64,000 bases of DNA from Pontibacillus halophilus JSM 076056 = DSM 19796. Lineage in GTDB: Bacteria; Bacillota; Bacilli; Bacillales; BH030062. How positions within the stretch are numbered: position 1 is the first letter of the stretch; every line of letters starts with the position of its first letter. Below, piece by piece: positions 52,169 through 60,227 of the stretch. The stretch spans positions 1 through 64,000 of the forward strand of contig NZ_AULI01000005.1 of the NCBI RefSeq assembly GCF_000425205.1, given 5' to 3'. The notes under the pieces are model-generated. The model had not been told where the DNA came from. It saw only the letters and a program-made list of their open reading frames with translations, and did no database searches. The position numbers and the translations under genes were made by a program.

Positions 52169-53524
52169 ATGATATTTACGACGAAATGGTTGAGTAAGTG
52201 GTTTACACATTTTCAAGGATCCATTGATGAAGGACGTATTGAAGCGGTATTTACGGATAGCCGTAAACAGGTAGCAAACGGTCTATTCATCCCACTAGAA
52301 GGGGAGAATTTTGATGGTCACACATTCATCGATAGTGCCATAGACCAAGGTGCCGTTGCGACCTTTTGGAACCGTGAGAAAGAACTGCCGGCTCACCTTC
52401 CTAAGGACTTCCCTGTCTTCTTCGTTGAGGATACGCTTGTTGCATTGCAACAACTCGCTCACCAGTACAGAATGGAGATTAATCCAACTGTTATAGGCGT
52501 AACGGGCTCAAATGGAAAGACAACTACGAAAGATTTAATTGGTTCTGTCTTGGGTGTATCGTTTCAAACTCATCGTACAGCTGGCAATTATAATAACCAC
52601 ATTGGTCTGCCGCTTACAATCTTGTCCATGCCTCGTGGCACGGAAATGCTCGTACTTGAAATGGGCATGAACCATTTTGGTGAGATTGAACAGTTGTCTA
52701 CTATCGCACAACCCGACTACGCAATCATTACCAACATAGGAGAATCTCATATTGAGTACCTTGGCTCAAGAGAAGGAATTGCTCAAGCTAAGACGGAAAT
52801 ATTAGCAGGGATGAAAGAGTCTGGACGAGTGTTTCTTGATGGAGATGAGCCATTGCTCGCTCCGCTGCACACAAGAGAACGTGTTGTGTCATGCGGCTAC
52901 GATGGAAAGAACCGATGCCACATCACAAATGTTTCTATGAGTGAACGCTCGACAACCTTTACCATTAACGATACAGAGTCATACGAAATCGGGATGTTAG
53001 GGAAGCATAATGTAAAGAATGCTTCCTATGCAATCATGCTTGGTAAAGCGATTGGGATGGAGCCTGTTCACATACAGGAGGGCCTACACTCGATAGAAAT
53101 GACAGGCATGCGCTTTGAAACGGTAGATGGGCCTAAGTCGTCCATTATTATCAACGACGCATACAATGCCTCGCCTACTTCCATGGAAGCTTCGATTGGA
53201 GTAGTGAAGGAGATGGATGTTAAGGGGAAACGAATTGTCGTCTTAGGTGATATCTTTGAACTTGGTGCACACCGAGATGAATTTCATCGCCAAGTCGCTC
53301 AATCCGTCACATCTCCAATTGATCTCTTGCTTACAGTCGGGGAAGCTTCAGCGCTGATTACAGAAGAAGTGCGTCGTGAAGAAGCGGTCGAAGCAAAGCA
53401 CTTCACGACGAAGGAAGACTTGGTTCGTGAACTAAACGAGCGTATAGAGCCTCATTCACTCATTCTGTTGAAAGCATCAAGAGGTATGAAATTAGAAACG
53501 ATACTAGACGAACTAACTTATTAA
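52169..53524 (+). CDS. murF: UDP-MurNAc-tripeptide D-Ala-D-Ala ligase MurF
   Basis: A 451-residue Mur ligase. ATP-binding VIGVTGSNGKTTTKDLI (about 109-125), YNNHIGLPLTIL and EMGMNHFGEIEQLS (MurF signature), then INDAYNASPTSMEASI (MurF-specific NASP motif). It adds D-Ala-D-Ala to complete the pentapeptide. In B. subtilis murF lies outside the dcw cluster next to ddl; its presence here between murE and mraY resembles the E. coli-type order. Confidence 0.95.
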   Translation: MIFTTKWLSKWFTHFQGSIDEGRIEAVFTDSRKQVANGLFIPLEGENFDGHTFIDSAIDQGAVATFWNREKELPAHLPKDFPVFFVEDTLVALQQLAHQYRMEINPTVIGVTGSNGKTTTKDLIGSVLGVSFQTHRTAGNYNNHIGLPLTILSMPRGTEMLVLEMGMNHFGEIEQLSTIAQPDYAIITNIGESHIEYLGSREGIAQAKTEILAGMKESGRVFLDGDEPLLAPLHTRERVVSCGYDGKNRCHITNVSMSERSTTFTINDTESYEIGMLGKHNVKNASYAIMLGKAIGMEPVHIQEGLHSIEMTGMRFETVDGPKSSIIINDAYNASPTSMEASIGVVKEMDVKGKRIVVLGDIFELGAHRDEFHRQVAQSVTSPIDLLLTVGEASALITEEVRREEAVEAKHFTTKEDLVRELNERIEPHSLILLKASRGMKLETILDELTY

Positions 53525-53557
53525 TTTGGACGGTTACGATTAAAGGAGGAGAAACCA

Positions 53558-54541
53558 GTGAACGAACAAACATTACTCATCACCATGCTAGTAGCATTTC
53601 TCATTACCGTCCTTATTTCTCCGATAATGATTCCATTCTTACGTCGTTTGAAATTTGGACAAAGCATTCGTGATGAAGGACCGAAATCACACCAAAAGAA
53701 ATCTGGTACACCAACAATGGGAGGCATGATGATCCTTGTATCTATTGCGATTACCACAATTGCAATGACATGGACATTCAATGCTGGGCAATTTAATTTT
53801 GAAGTCTTTATCCTTCTTTTCGTTACGATTGGATTTGGTTTAATTGGCTTCCTAGACGACTATATTAAAGTTGCAAAGAAACGTAACCTTGGACTGACGT
53901 CAAAGCAAAAGCTTGCTGCACAGTTTGTGATTGCTCTTATTACGTACATCATACTAGAACGGAACGGGTTTTCAACGTACATTGAAATTCCATTTACAAG
54001 CATTCAATTCGAACTTGGATGGGCATACGGAATTCTCATCCTACTTATGCTTGTAGGCTCTTCAAACGCAGTTAATTTAACAGATGGACTAGACGGCTTG
54101 TTGGCAGGAACATCAGCCATTGCATTCGGAGCCTTTGGTTTGTTGGCTTGGCATGGTCAGCCGCAATTTGAAGTATCTGTATTCGCTTTAGCGGTTGTCG
54201 GAGCAACGTTAGGTTTCTTAGTATTTAATGCCCATCCGGCTAAAGTCTTTGCAGGAGATACAGGGTCACTCGCGCTTGGCGGTGCTATTGCAACAGTGGC
54301 CATCTTAACGAAGCTTGAGATTCTCCTTGTCATTATTGGAGGGGTGTTCGTACTCGAGACACTATCTGTCATGATTCAGGTTATATCGTTTAAAACAACC
54401 GGAAAGCGGGTCTTCAAGATGAGTCCGCTCCACCATCACTATGAACTAATTGGATGGTCAGAATGGCGAGTTGTCACGACATTCTGGATGGTCGGACTCG
54501 TATTCGCTGCATTAGGAATTTATATCGAGGTGTGGATGTAG
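53558..54541 (+). CDS. mraY: Phospho-MurNAc-pentapeptide-transferase MraY
   Basis: A 327-residue, ten-helix enzyme that transfers phospho-MurNAc-pentapeptide to undecaprenyl phosphate (lipid I). [13 protein letters not shown] (about 46-58), the Asp-rich [14 protein letters not shown] (about 105-118), [16 protein letters not shown] and the C-terminal [12 protein letters not shown]. The TAG stop overlaps the first G of the murD GTG. GGAGGAGAAA is the ribosome binding site. Confidence 0.97.
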   Translation: MNEQTLLITMLVAFLITVLISPIMIPFLRRLKFGQSIRDEGPKSHQKKSGTPTMGGMMILVSIAITTIAMTWTFNAGQFNFEVFILLFVTIGFGLIGFLDDYIKVAKKRNLGLTSKQKLAAQFVIALITYIILERNGFSTYIEIPFTSIQFELGWAYGILILLMLVGSSNAVNLTDGLDGLLAGTSAIAFGAFGLLAWHGQPQFEVSVFALAVVGATLGFLVFNAHPAKVFAGDTGSLALGGAIATVAILTKLEILLVIIGGVFVLETLSVMIQVISFKTTGKRVFKMSPLHHHYELIGWSEWRVVTTFWMVGLVFAALGIYIEVWM

Positions 54542-55890
54542 TGAACAGATTAAATCAGTTTCCGTATCAGCACGCATTAGTGCTTGGCCTTGCGAAATCA
54601 GGTCAAGCAGCAGCCGAAATCCTTCATTCGAATGGTGTACAGGTTCGAGTGAATGATCAAAAGCCGTTTGAAGAGAATGAACAGGCTCAATCGCTTCATG
54701 AACAAGGAATGGATGTCGTAACCGGAGCTCATCCACTATCTGTATTGGATGATGTTCAAGTGGTGGTTAAGAACCCGGGCATCCCTTACGACAATCCAAT
54801 CGTGGTCGAGGCCGTTCATCGAGGCTTACCAATCCTTACAGAAGTGGAACTCGTCAATTACCTTCATGATGGCCCAATCGTAGCGATAACAGGGTCTAAT
54901 GGGAAGACAACGACGACAACACTTGTCTATGAAATGTTGAAGCAAAGTGGGAAGAACGTCCACATTGCAGGGAACATTGGTCAAGTTGCGAGCAAAGTCG
55001 CTCTTCATACAGAGAAGGACGATATTCTCGTTATAGAGCTTTCTTCCTTCCAACTTCTCGGTACAGAGGCGTTTCATCCGACTGTTTCTGTGTTCTTAAA
55101 TCTGTTTGAAGCGCACCTTGATTATCATAAGACCATGGAACATTATGGGGACTCAAAAGCGATGATCTTCCGTAACCAGACTGAAGAAGACTGGGTCGTC
55201 TACAATGAGGAAAACGAATACGTTCGAAAGTTGGCGAACAAGGCAAGAGCGAAGAAAGTTCCATTCTCAAGCGTGAATCCTATAAAGGATGGCGTTTGGG
55301 CGGATGACTTCCATATCTATGTACAAGATGAGCCTATTGTAGCTAAGGAACAAATTCTATTAGAAGGAACACACAACCTAGAGAATATTATGGCAGCAAG
55401 CCAAGCTGCAAAGTTAGTCGGGGCTACAAATGAAGGGATTCAACAAGTGTTAGCAACGTTTACGGGTGTTAAACACCGATTCCAGTTTGTATGTGAAATT
55501 GAAGGAAGAAGGTTCTTTAACGATTCTAAAGCAACCAATATTCTTGCAACGACAAAAGCATTAGCCGCCTTTCACACTCCTACCATCTTGCTTGCTGGAG
55601 GGTTAGACCGAGGCAATGAATTCGATGAACTCGCTCCTTATTTGAAACATGTAACTGCGATGGTTCTGTTCGGTGAAACCGCAGAAAAATTACAGCGTGT
55701 TGGCGAAGAGCAAGGAATAAAGACAATTGTACAAGTCGATAATGTTAAACAAGCAGCCGAAACGGCGTTTGACATCTCTGAAGAAGGAGACGTCATTCTA
55801 CTTTCCCCAGCCTGTGCAAGCTGGGATCAGTATCGCACCTTTGAAGAACGTGGAGACATGTTTATGGATGCGGTGCATACATTGAAGTAG
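54541..55890 (+). CDS. murD: UDP-MurNAc-L-alanine:D-glutamate ligase MurD
   Basis: A 449-residue Mur ligase. An N-terminal Rossmann-like domain (ALVLGLAKSGQAAAEIL), ATP-binding IVAITGSNGKTTTTTLV (about 116-132), FLNLFEAHLDYHKTMEHY, FFNDSKATNILATTKAL, and a C-terminal CASWDQYRTFEERGDMF. GTG 54541 is the start: GAGGTG lies upstream within mraY and the frame gives the proper length. Its final codons contain the -35 and -10 of a candidate sigma-E promoter, and its stop codon lies on the first arm of the spoVE leader hairpins. Confidence 0.95.
   Translation: MNRLNQFPYQHALVLGLAKSGQAAAEILHSNGVQVRVNDQKPFEENEQAQSLHEQGMDVVTGAHPLSVLDDVQVVVKNPGIPYDNPIVVEAVHRGLPILTEVELVNYLHDGPIVAITGSNGKTTTTTLVYEMLKQSGKNVHIAGNIGQVASKVALHTEKDDILVIELSSFQLLGTEAFHPTVSVFLNLFEAHLDYHKTMEHYGDSKAMIFRNQTEEDWVVYNEENEYVRKLANKARAKKVPFSSVNPIKDGVWADDFHIYVQDEPIVAKEQILLEGTHNLENIMAASQAAKLVGATNEGIQQVLATFTGVKHRFQFVCEIEGRRFFNDSKATNILATTKALAAFHTPTILLAGGLDRGNEFDELAPYLKHVTAMVLFGETAEKLQRVGEEQGIKTIVQVDNVKQAAETAFDISEEGDVILLSPACASWDQYRTFEERGDMFMDAVHTLK
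55856..55883 (+). promoter_or_regulatory. Candidate sigma-E promoter of spoVE inside the murD 3' end
   Basis: ACATGTT (55856-55862, 5 of 7 matches to the sigma-E -35), 13-nt spacer, CATACATT (55876-55883, full -10). The start would be near 55890, the murD stop. B. subtilis spoVE also has a sigma-E promoter upstream of it. Confidence 0.65.
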
Positions 55891-55952
55891 GGGGCTTGTT
55901 TAACTAAGAAGAAAGCCCCCCGCTTTGAACAGGCTCGAGGGGGGTTTTTTTT
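55890..55952 (+). promoter_or_regulatory. Two mutually exclusive hairpins (attenuator-like) in front of spoVE
   Basis: Arm 1 GGGGGCTT (55890-55897) pairs with arm 2 AAGCCCCC (55913-55920), 8 bp. Arm 2 CCCCCC (55916-55921) instead pairs with arm 3 GGGGGG (55939-55944), followed by T8 and the spoVE ATG at 55953. The 2:3 structure is an intrinsic terminator, and arm 3 (GAGGGGGG) is also the only ribosome binding site, 8 nt from the ATG. The 1:2 structure would prevent 2:3 and free the ribosome binding site. Confidence 0.72.
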
Positions 55953-57071
55953 ATGTTTTGGACAAGAAGTAAGCGAAATCCTAAAGAGGCGCCCGACCTA
56001 ATCATGCTCATCGTCATCCTGAGTTTATTGCTCGTTGGCGTCATCATGGTGTACAGTGCGTCGGCGATTTGGGCAGATTATAAATTCGATGATTCCTTTT
56101 ATTTCGCTAAACGTCAGCTGCTATTTGCGACAGTTGGGATTATGGCCATGTTCTTCTTTATGAATGTTCACTACCTTACGTGGAGAAACGTATCAAAGAT
56201 CTTGTTAGTTGTCTGTTTTATTATGCTTATCGGGGTACTTATTCCTGGTGTCGGAATGGTGAGGGGCGGAGCTAGAAGTTGGATTGGAGTCGGTGCATTT
56301 AGTATTCAGCCTTCAGAATTTATGAAACTCGGGCTAATCATTTTCTTAGCGAAGTATTTAAGTGAGAAGCAACGGGTTATTACTTCATTTCGTAAAGGGT
56401 TCCTGCCCTCGTTATCGCTCGTATTTCTAGCGTTCGCAATCATTATGCTTCAGCCAGACTTAGGGACAGGCGTTGTGTTAGTGGGAACCTGTATGCTGAT
56501 GATTTTCGTATCTGGAGCTCGTATTGCGCATTTCGTAGGATTAGGAGCACTCGGGCTTGTTGGATTTATTGCGTTAATTGCATCGGCACCTTATCGGATT
56601 AAACGTATTACAGCGTTCTTAAACCCATGGGAAGACCCTCTTGGAGCAGGGTTTCAAATCATTCAATCTCTCTATGCGATTGGTCCAGGTGGATTGATGG
56701 GGCTTGGACTTGGACAAAGCTTGCAGAAATTCTTCTACTTACCAGAACCGCAAACGGACTTTATCTTTGCTATTCTCGCAGAAGAATTAGGATTCATAGG
56801 GGGGACGTTCGTATTACTTCTCTTCTTCTTGCTCTTGTGGAGAGGAATTCGTGTAGCGTTAGCAGCCCCTGATATGTATGCAAGCTTATTAGCACTTGGC
56901 ATTGTTGGCATGATTACCATTCAAGTCATGATTAACATCAGTGTCGTCATTGGGTTGATGCCAGTAACTGGAATCACCTTACCCTTCTTAAGTTATGGGG
57001 GCTCCTCTCTCACACTTATGCTCTGTTCGGTAGGGATTCTATTGAATATCAGTCGATATGCAAAATTATGA
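55953..57071 (+). CDS. spoVE: SpoVE, sporulation SEDS protein for cortex synthesis
   Basis: A 372-residue SEDS glycosyltransferase with ten helices. MVYSASAIWADYKFDDSF, LIPGVGMVRGGARSWIGVGAF, LQPDLGTGVV and VTGITLPFLSYGGSS follow B. subtilis SpoVE closely, more than FtsW (10.5 kb). It polymerises cortex glycan with SpoVD. ATG 55953 is the start; the ribosome binding site is GAGGGGGG inside a terminator arm. It is preceded by an attenuator-like element and followed by its own terminator, so spoVE is a single-gene unit here, unlike the spoVE-murG arrangement in B. subtilis. Confidence 0.93.
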   Translation: MFWTRSKRNPKEAPDLIMLIVILSLLLVGVIMVYSASAIWADYKFDDSFYFAKRQLLFATVGIMAMFFFMNVHYLTWRNVSKILLVVCFIMLIGVLIPGVGMVRGGARSWIGVGAFSIQPSEFMKLGLIIFLAKYLSEKQRVITSFRKGFLPSLSLVFLAFAIIMLQPDLGTGVVLVGTCMLMIFVSGARIAHFVGLGALGLVGFIALIASAPYRIKRITAFLNPWEDPLGAGFQIIQSLYAIGPGGLMGLGLGQSLQKFFYLPEPQTDFIFAILAEELGFIGGTFVLLLFFLLLWRGIRVALAAPDMYASLLALGIVGMITIQVMINISVVIGLMPVTGITLPFLSYGGSSLTLMLCSVGILLNISRYAKL

Positions 57072-57081
57072 TATTCTTTCT

Positions 57082-57105
57082 ACCCGTCTTTGGACGGGTT
57101 TTTTT
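57082..57105 (+). terminator. Terminator of spoVE
   Basis: ACCCGTC / GACGGGT, 7 bp, loop TTTG, T7 run. Confidence 0.9.
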
Positions 57106-57390
57106 GTTGGTATTAAACATTTTGTAAACATAGTATCCCATTGTAGAAATTCCATGGTAAACTAGGTAGCATACAGGAGCGTATACAATCTTTTCGGTTG
57201 AACTGTAGCATTTCATGGAAATTAAACGGATTAGGTTTGATGCATGATTTAAGTGGGTAACTGACCATCGTTACCTCTTTGAATCGTGTTGTAACAACTA
57301 GCTTACATCTACCTCTGATATTCATTAAAACGTGTAATGTGGCAGGTATGTAAAATTATGTGGAACTTACGAATTCCACCATAAATGACC

Positions 57391-57419
57391 ACGTCAAGCA
57401 AGTTCGAATATGGTATACT
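57391..57419 (+). promoter_or_regulatory. Candidate sigma-A promoter of divIB
   Basis: TATACT (57414-57419) is a strong -10 with a weak -35 ACGTCA (57391-57396) at 17 nt. The predicted start near 57426 is 70 bp before divIB. Confidence 0.5.
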
Positions 57420-57432
57420 AGGTTTGTGTAGG

Positions 57433-57456
57433 ACGGCATTGATTGAATGCCGTTTT
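57433..57456 (+). terminator. Leader hairpin before divIB
   Basis: ACGGCATT / AATGCCGT, 8 bp, loop GATTG, followed by T4, immediately after the predicted transcription start. It may be an attenuator or a 5' stabiliser. Confidence 0.45.
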
Positions 57457-57494
57457 CCTATGCAAATCATACGCCAGGTAGGAGTTTGTGATCC

Positions 57495-58274
57495 ATGGCC
57501 GAAAAAAAGATTGTTTCCATTGAAGAGCGCATCCCTAAGCTGAAGGAAGCTAGAAAGAAGAAGGCAAATCGTCGATTGATTATCTATCTTTCTATCTTTT
57601 TCATTATGATTGCGTTAATTCTTTATTTGCAATCACCTCTGAGTCATGTCAAACAAGTGATTGTCAAAGGAAATTCAAACATCGAAACTGAAACGATTCA
57701 ACAAAAGAGCGGAATTTCAAAGGATGATAACTTTTGGAACATTGACAAGAGTGCCATCGTTGCATCGGTCTCCAATCATCCTGAAGTGAAATCTGTTCAA
57801 GTAGACAAGCGGTTGCCGAACAAAGTCATCTTGACTGTAGACGAGTACAATCGGGTTGGGTACGTGAAGACAGAAGATGCGTATTATCCTATACTCGAAA
57901 CTGGGCAAGAACTTTCGGATCAAGAAATGTCTATACCAAACGGGGATGCACCCCTACTTATTGGCTGGGACAAACGAACGTATTTAGAAGAGCTCACGAA
58001 AGAGCTTGTTCAATTACCTGCAAGTATTGCGAACAAAATTTCAGAAATACGTTGGACCCCAACCGAATCTAACCCATATAAGATTCATCTTTATATGAGT
58101 GATGGGTATGAAGTGGATGCATCCATTCGAAATTTCTCAAATAAAATGCGTTCCTATCCTTCCATCGTCGCACAATTAGATGAACAGGACCGAGGAATTA
58201 TCCATATTGATGTTGGAGCCTACTTTGAGTCCTATGAAAATGGAGAGACCAAGGAAGTAGAGGAGGAAGAATAG
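57495..58274 (+). CDS. divIB: Cell division protein DivIB (FtsQ)
   Basis: A 259-residue bitopic protein: cytoplasmic basic tail (about 1-28), one helix (about 29-46), POTRA domain (about 48-118, with HVKQVIVKGNSNIETETIQQKSGI), beta domain, and an acidic tail. It forms a complex with FtsL and DivIC at the septum and is needed for division and spore formation at high temperature. AGGAG lies 10 nt upstream. Starts an operon-like run divIB-ylxW-ylxX-sbp. Confidence 0.94.
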   Translation: MAEKKIVSIEERIPKLKEARKKKANRRLIIYLSIFFIMIALILYLQSPLSHVKQVIVKGNSNIETETIQQKSGISKDDNFWNIDKSAIVASVSNHPEVKSVQVDKRLPNKVILTVDEYNRVGYVKTEDAYYPILETGQELSDQEMSIPNGDAPLLIGWDKRTYLEELTKELVQLPASIANKISEIRWTPTESNPYKIHLYMSDGYEVDASIRNFSNKMRSYPSIVAQLDEQDRGIIHIDVGAYFESYENGETKEVEEEE

Positions 58275-58275
58275 G

Positions 58276-58977
58276 TTGAGAATGAACGGCAAACACGTCA
58301 TTTTCTCCTTTGTTCTACTGGTTTCTGGCTTTCTTGTAACCTTTAGTTACCAACAAACGAAAGCGAATCCACAAGTTGTTCAACTTACTGATGGACAACT
58401 AGAACAAGATTACTACTACCGCAAACAATTAATTGAAGTTGAAGAGAAGAACAAAGAGTTGCGCGAAGAAGTCGCTGCTAAGCAAGAAGCGATACAAGGG
58501 AAAGAAGAAAATATTGGTGACCAAGCAACACTTGTACAAGATTACATTGATGAGAAACAGAAGCTACAAAAGCTAACTGGTGAAGTTGCTGTTGAAGGAC
58601 AAGGTGTTGAGGTAGAGCTTCGAGATGCAGCTTATATCCCATCAGAAGAAAATGCCAATCAATACATTGTCCATGACAGCCACGTACATAAAGTCATCAA
58701 TGAAATGCTTGCCTCAGGTGCTGAAGCAATTGCCATTAATGGACAGCGTATTTACCGAAATAGTTATATTGCTTGCACAGGTCCAGTCATTACGGTGGAT
58801 GGGGTACAGCATCCAGCTCCATTTGTTATTACTGCCATTGGCGACCCTGATGTAATTGAACCAAGCTTAAACTTACAAAATGGGGTCGTCGACCAACTAG
58901 TTGAAGATCACGTCGAAGTATCCGTTCAAGTAAAGGGCAACGTGGCCATGAATGCAAAAGTATCGAATGAAGGATGA
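58276..58977 (+). CDS. ylxW: YlxW, DUF881 membrane-associated protein
   Basis: A 233-residue protein with one N-terminal helix (about 8-24), a coiled coil (about 45-85, KNKELREEVAAKQEAIQGKEENI) and a DUF881 domain (about 100-230, GQGVEVELRDAAYIP, INGQRIYRNSYIACTGPVITVDG). The family occurs between divIB and sbp in Bacillus; function unknown. TTG 58276 or ATG 58282 is the start; GGAGGAAGAATAGG lies just before. One bp after divIB. Confidence 0.87.
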   Translation: MRMNGKHVIFSFVLLVSGFLVTFSYQQTKANPQVVQLTDGQLEQDYYYRKQLIEVEEKNKELREEVAAKQEAIQGKEENIGDQATLVQDYIDEKQKLQKLTGEVAVEGQGVEVELRDAAYIPSEENANQYIVHDSHVHKVINEMLASGAEAIAINGQRIYRNSYIACTGPVITVDGVQHPAPFVITAIGDPDVIEPSLNLQNGVVDQLVEDHVEVSVQVKGNVAMNAKVSNEG

Positions 58978-58983
58978 ACTTAG

Positions 58984-59700
58984 ATGTCACGTAATCGGTT
59001 GCCGTTAAGTATTGTATTAGCCATTTTTGGTTTTATGGTTGCGATTCAGTTCCAGTCAACACAGCAGCCAGACACTCGGGATACGAGAGACCTTTGGGAA
59101 ATTCGTACAGCGCTACAAGATGAGCAGAGAACACAGCAAGAGCTGTATGAGAAACTCTCAGAACTCGATTCCTTACTAGCACAGTATGAAACTCAGAATG
59201 AAACCGAAAAAGTTGAAACGTTGAAAGACTCCATTGAACAGCTTAAGCAACAAGCTGGCTTAGAAGAAAGGGTAGGGGAGGGGTTGACACTTACGGTTGA
59301 ACCGTGGACACAAATCATCGAAGAGAGCGACCAAACGCCCAATGTGTCACCGGATTTATTGCAACGACTCATTAATGAGTTGAACCGTTATGGTGCAACC
59401 GATATTGCGATAGGGGAGGAGCGCATTACAAGTCTTTCTCCAATCCGCAATGTAAATGGGTATACGTATGTAAACAATCGTCAGCTTTCTAGTTTACCTC
59501 TCACAGTTAAAGTACTTTCTGAGGACCCTGAGCGGTTGTTAAACTATATGGAAGTCAGCCCGGCAATCGATGAGTTTGCCATAGACAATCTGTTAATACA
59601 ACTGTCATTGAAAAGCGATGTGAAATTGCCGGCTTATGAGCAACTATCAACTTTAAAGTACTTAAACGAGGTACAAACGAAAGAAACAGGTGAGTCTTAG
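58984..59700 (+). CDS. ylxX: YlxX, DUF881 family protein
   Basis: A 238-residue paralogue of YlxW: N-terminal helix (about 5-20), coiled coil (about 30-85), DUF881 domain (about 95-215, RLINELNRYGATDIAIGEERITSLSPIRN). It follows ylxW by 6 bp and precedes sbp by 1 bp. Tandem DUF881 pairs at this place are typical of Bacillus; their role at the septum is unproven. Confidence 0.87.
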   Translation: MSRNRLPLSIVLAIFGFMVAIQFQSTQQPDTRDTRDLWEIRTALQDEQRTQQELYEKLSELDSLLAQYETQNETEKVETLKDSIEQLKQQAGLEERVGEGLTLTVEPWTQIIEESDQTPNVSPDLLQRLINELNRYGATDIAIGEERITSLSPIRNVNGYTYVNNRQLSSLPLTVKVLSEDPERLLNYMEVSPAIDEFAIDNLLIQLSLKSDVKLPAYEQLSTLKYLNEVQTKETGES

Positions 59701-59701
59701 C

Positions 59702-60061
59702 ATGTGGTTACCCATACTTTTCTTATTGGTGGGCTTGTCGCTCGGGTTTTTATCCGACATTCGTGTGCCTGATGCCTACACCAACTATCTATCTATTGCT
59801 GTCTTGGCGGCTTTCGATACACTTCTTGGAGGTATACGCGCCCACTTAGAGAAGAAGTTCGATGATCAGGTCTTTGTGACTGGTTTTATCTTTAATGTGG
59901 GCTTAGCAGCATTGCTAGCCTTTTTAGGAGTTCAAATCGGAGTTGATTTATATTTGGCAGCAGTGTTTGCTTTTGGAGTCCGTCTGTTCCAAAACATTGC
60001 CGTAATTCGTAGGTATATGATTGACCGACTTCAATGGAGAAGGCAGAAAAAAATCAAGTGA
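59702..60061 (+). CDS. sbp: Small basic protein Sbp (DUF1290)
   Basis: A 119-residue membrane protein with three to four helices: WLPILFLLVGLSLGFL, then DAYTNYLSIAVLAAFDTLLGGIRA, FNVGLAALLAFLGVQIGVDLYLAAV, and a basic tail (RRYMIDRLQWRRQKK). It matches the Sbp/DUF1290 family found just before ftsA in Bacillus. ATG 59702 is the start (in-frame GTG 59690 lies in ylxX). Function unknown. Confidence 0.9.
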   Translation: MWLPILFLLVGLSLGFLSDIRVPDAYTNYLSIAVLAAFDTLLGGIRAHLEKKFDDQVFVTGFIFNVGLAALLAFLGVQIGVDLYLAAVFAFGVRLFQNIAVIRRYMIDRLQWRRQKKIK

Positions 60062-60065
60062 AATA

Positions 60066-60093
60066 AAAGGATATTGCTTTTCTATTGTTGAAT
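60066..60093 (+). promoter_or_regulatory. Sigma-H promoter of ftsA-ftsZ
   Basis: AAAGGATAT (60066-60074) matches RnAGGAWWW fully, 12-nt spacer, GTTGAAT (60087-60093) matches RnnGAAT fully. In B. subtilis ftsAZ has a sigma-H promoter used at the onset of sporulation. It lies 135 bp before ftsA. Confidence 0.8.
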
Positions 60094-60127
60094 AGAGGTA
60101 GTAGTTAACCATGTCAAGTTATTTTGC

Positions 60128-60155
60128 TTATCACTACGTTCTTCCACCTTACAAT
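60128..60155 (+). promoter_or_regulatory. Candidate sigma-A promoter of ftsA-ftsZ
   Basis: TTATCA (60128-60133), 16-nt spacer, TACAAT (60150-60155), 73 bp before ftsA. Confidence 0.5.
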
Positions 60156-60227
60156 AGATCCAGGAGAACGCGTGCATAACTAGAGGCTAAAGAAGAAATA
60201 GACGATGAATCAGGAGGTGCCTTGATT

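Larger units (their letters stand above)
57106..57494. other. Non-coding gap where murG-murB would lie
   Basis: 389 bp between spoVE and divIB. No ORF with coding character on either strand; a 70-codon minus-strand ORF (57113-57325) has no ribosome binding site or family likeness. A hairpin GTGGAA...TTCCAC (57360-57379), a promoter (57391-57419) and a leader hairpin (57433-57456) are present. I see no remnant of murG or murB. Confidence 0.6.

Noticed and set aside
57113-57325. 70-codon minus-strand ORF in the spoVE-divIB gap
   Set aside because: No ribosome binding site, no family likeness, and the frame includes several rare-looking residue runs.
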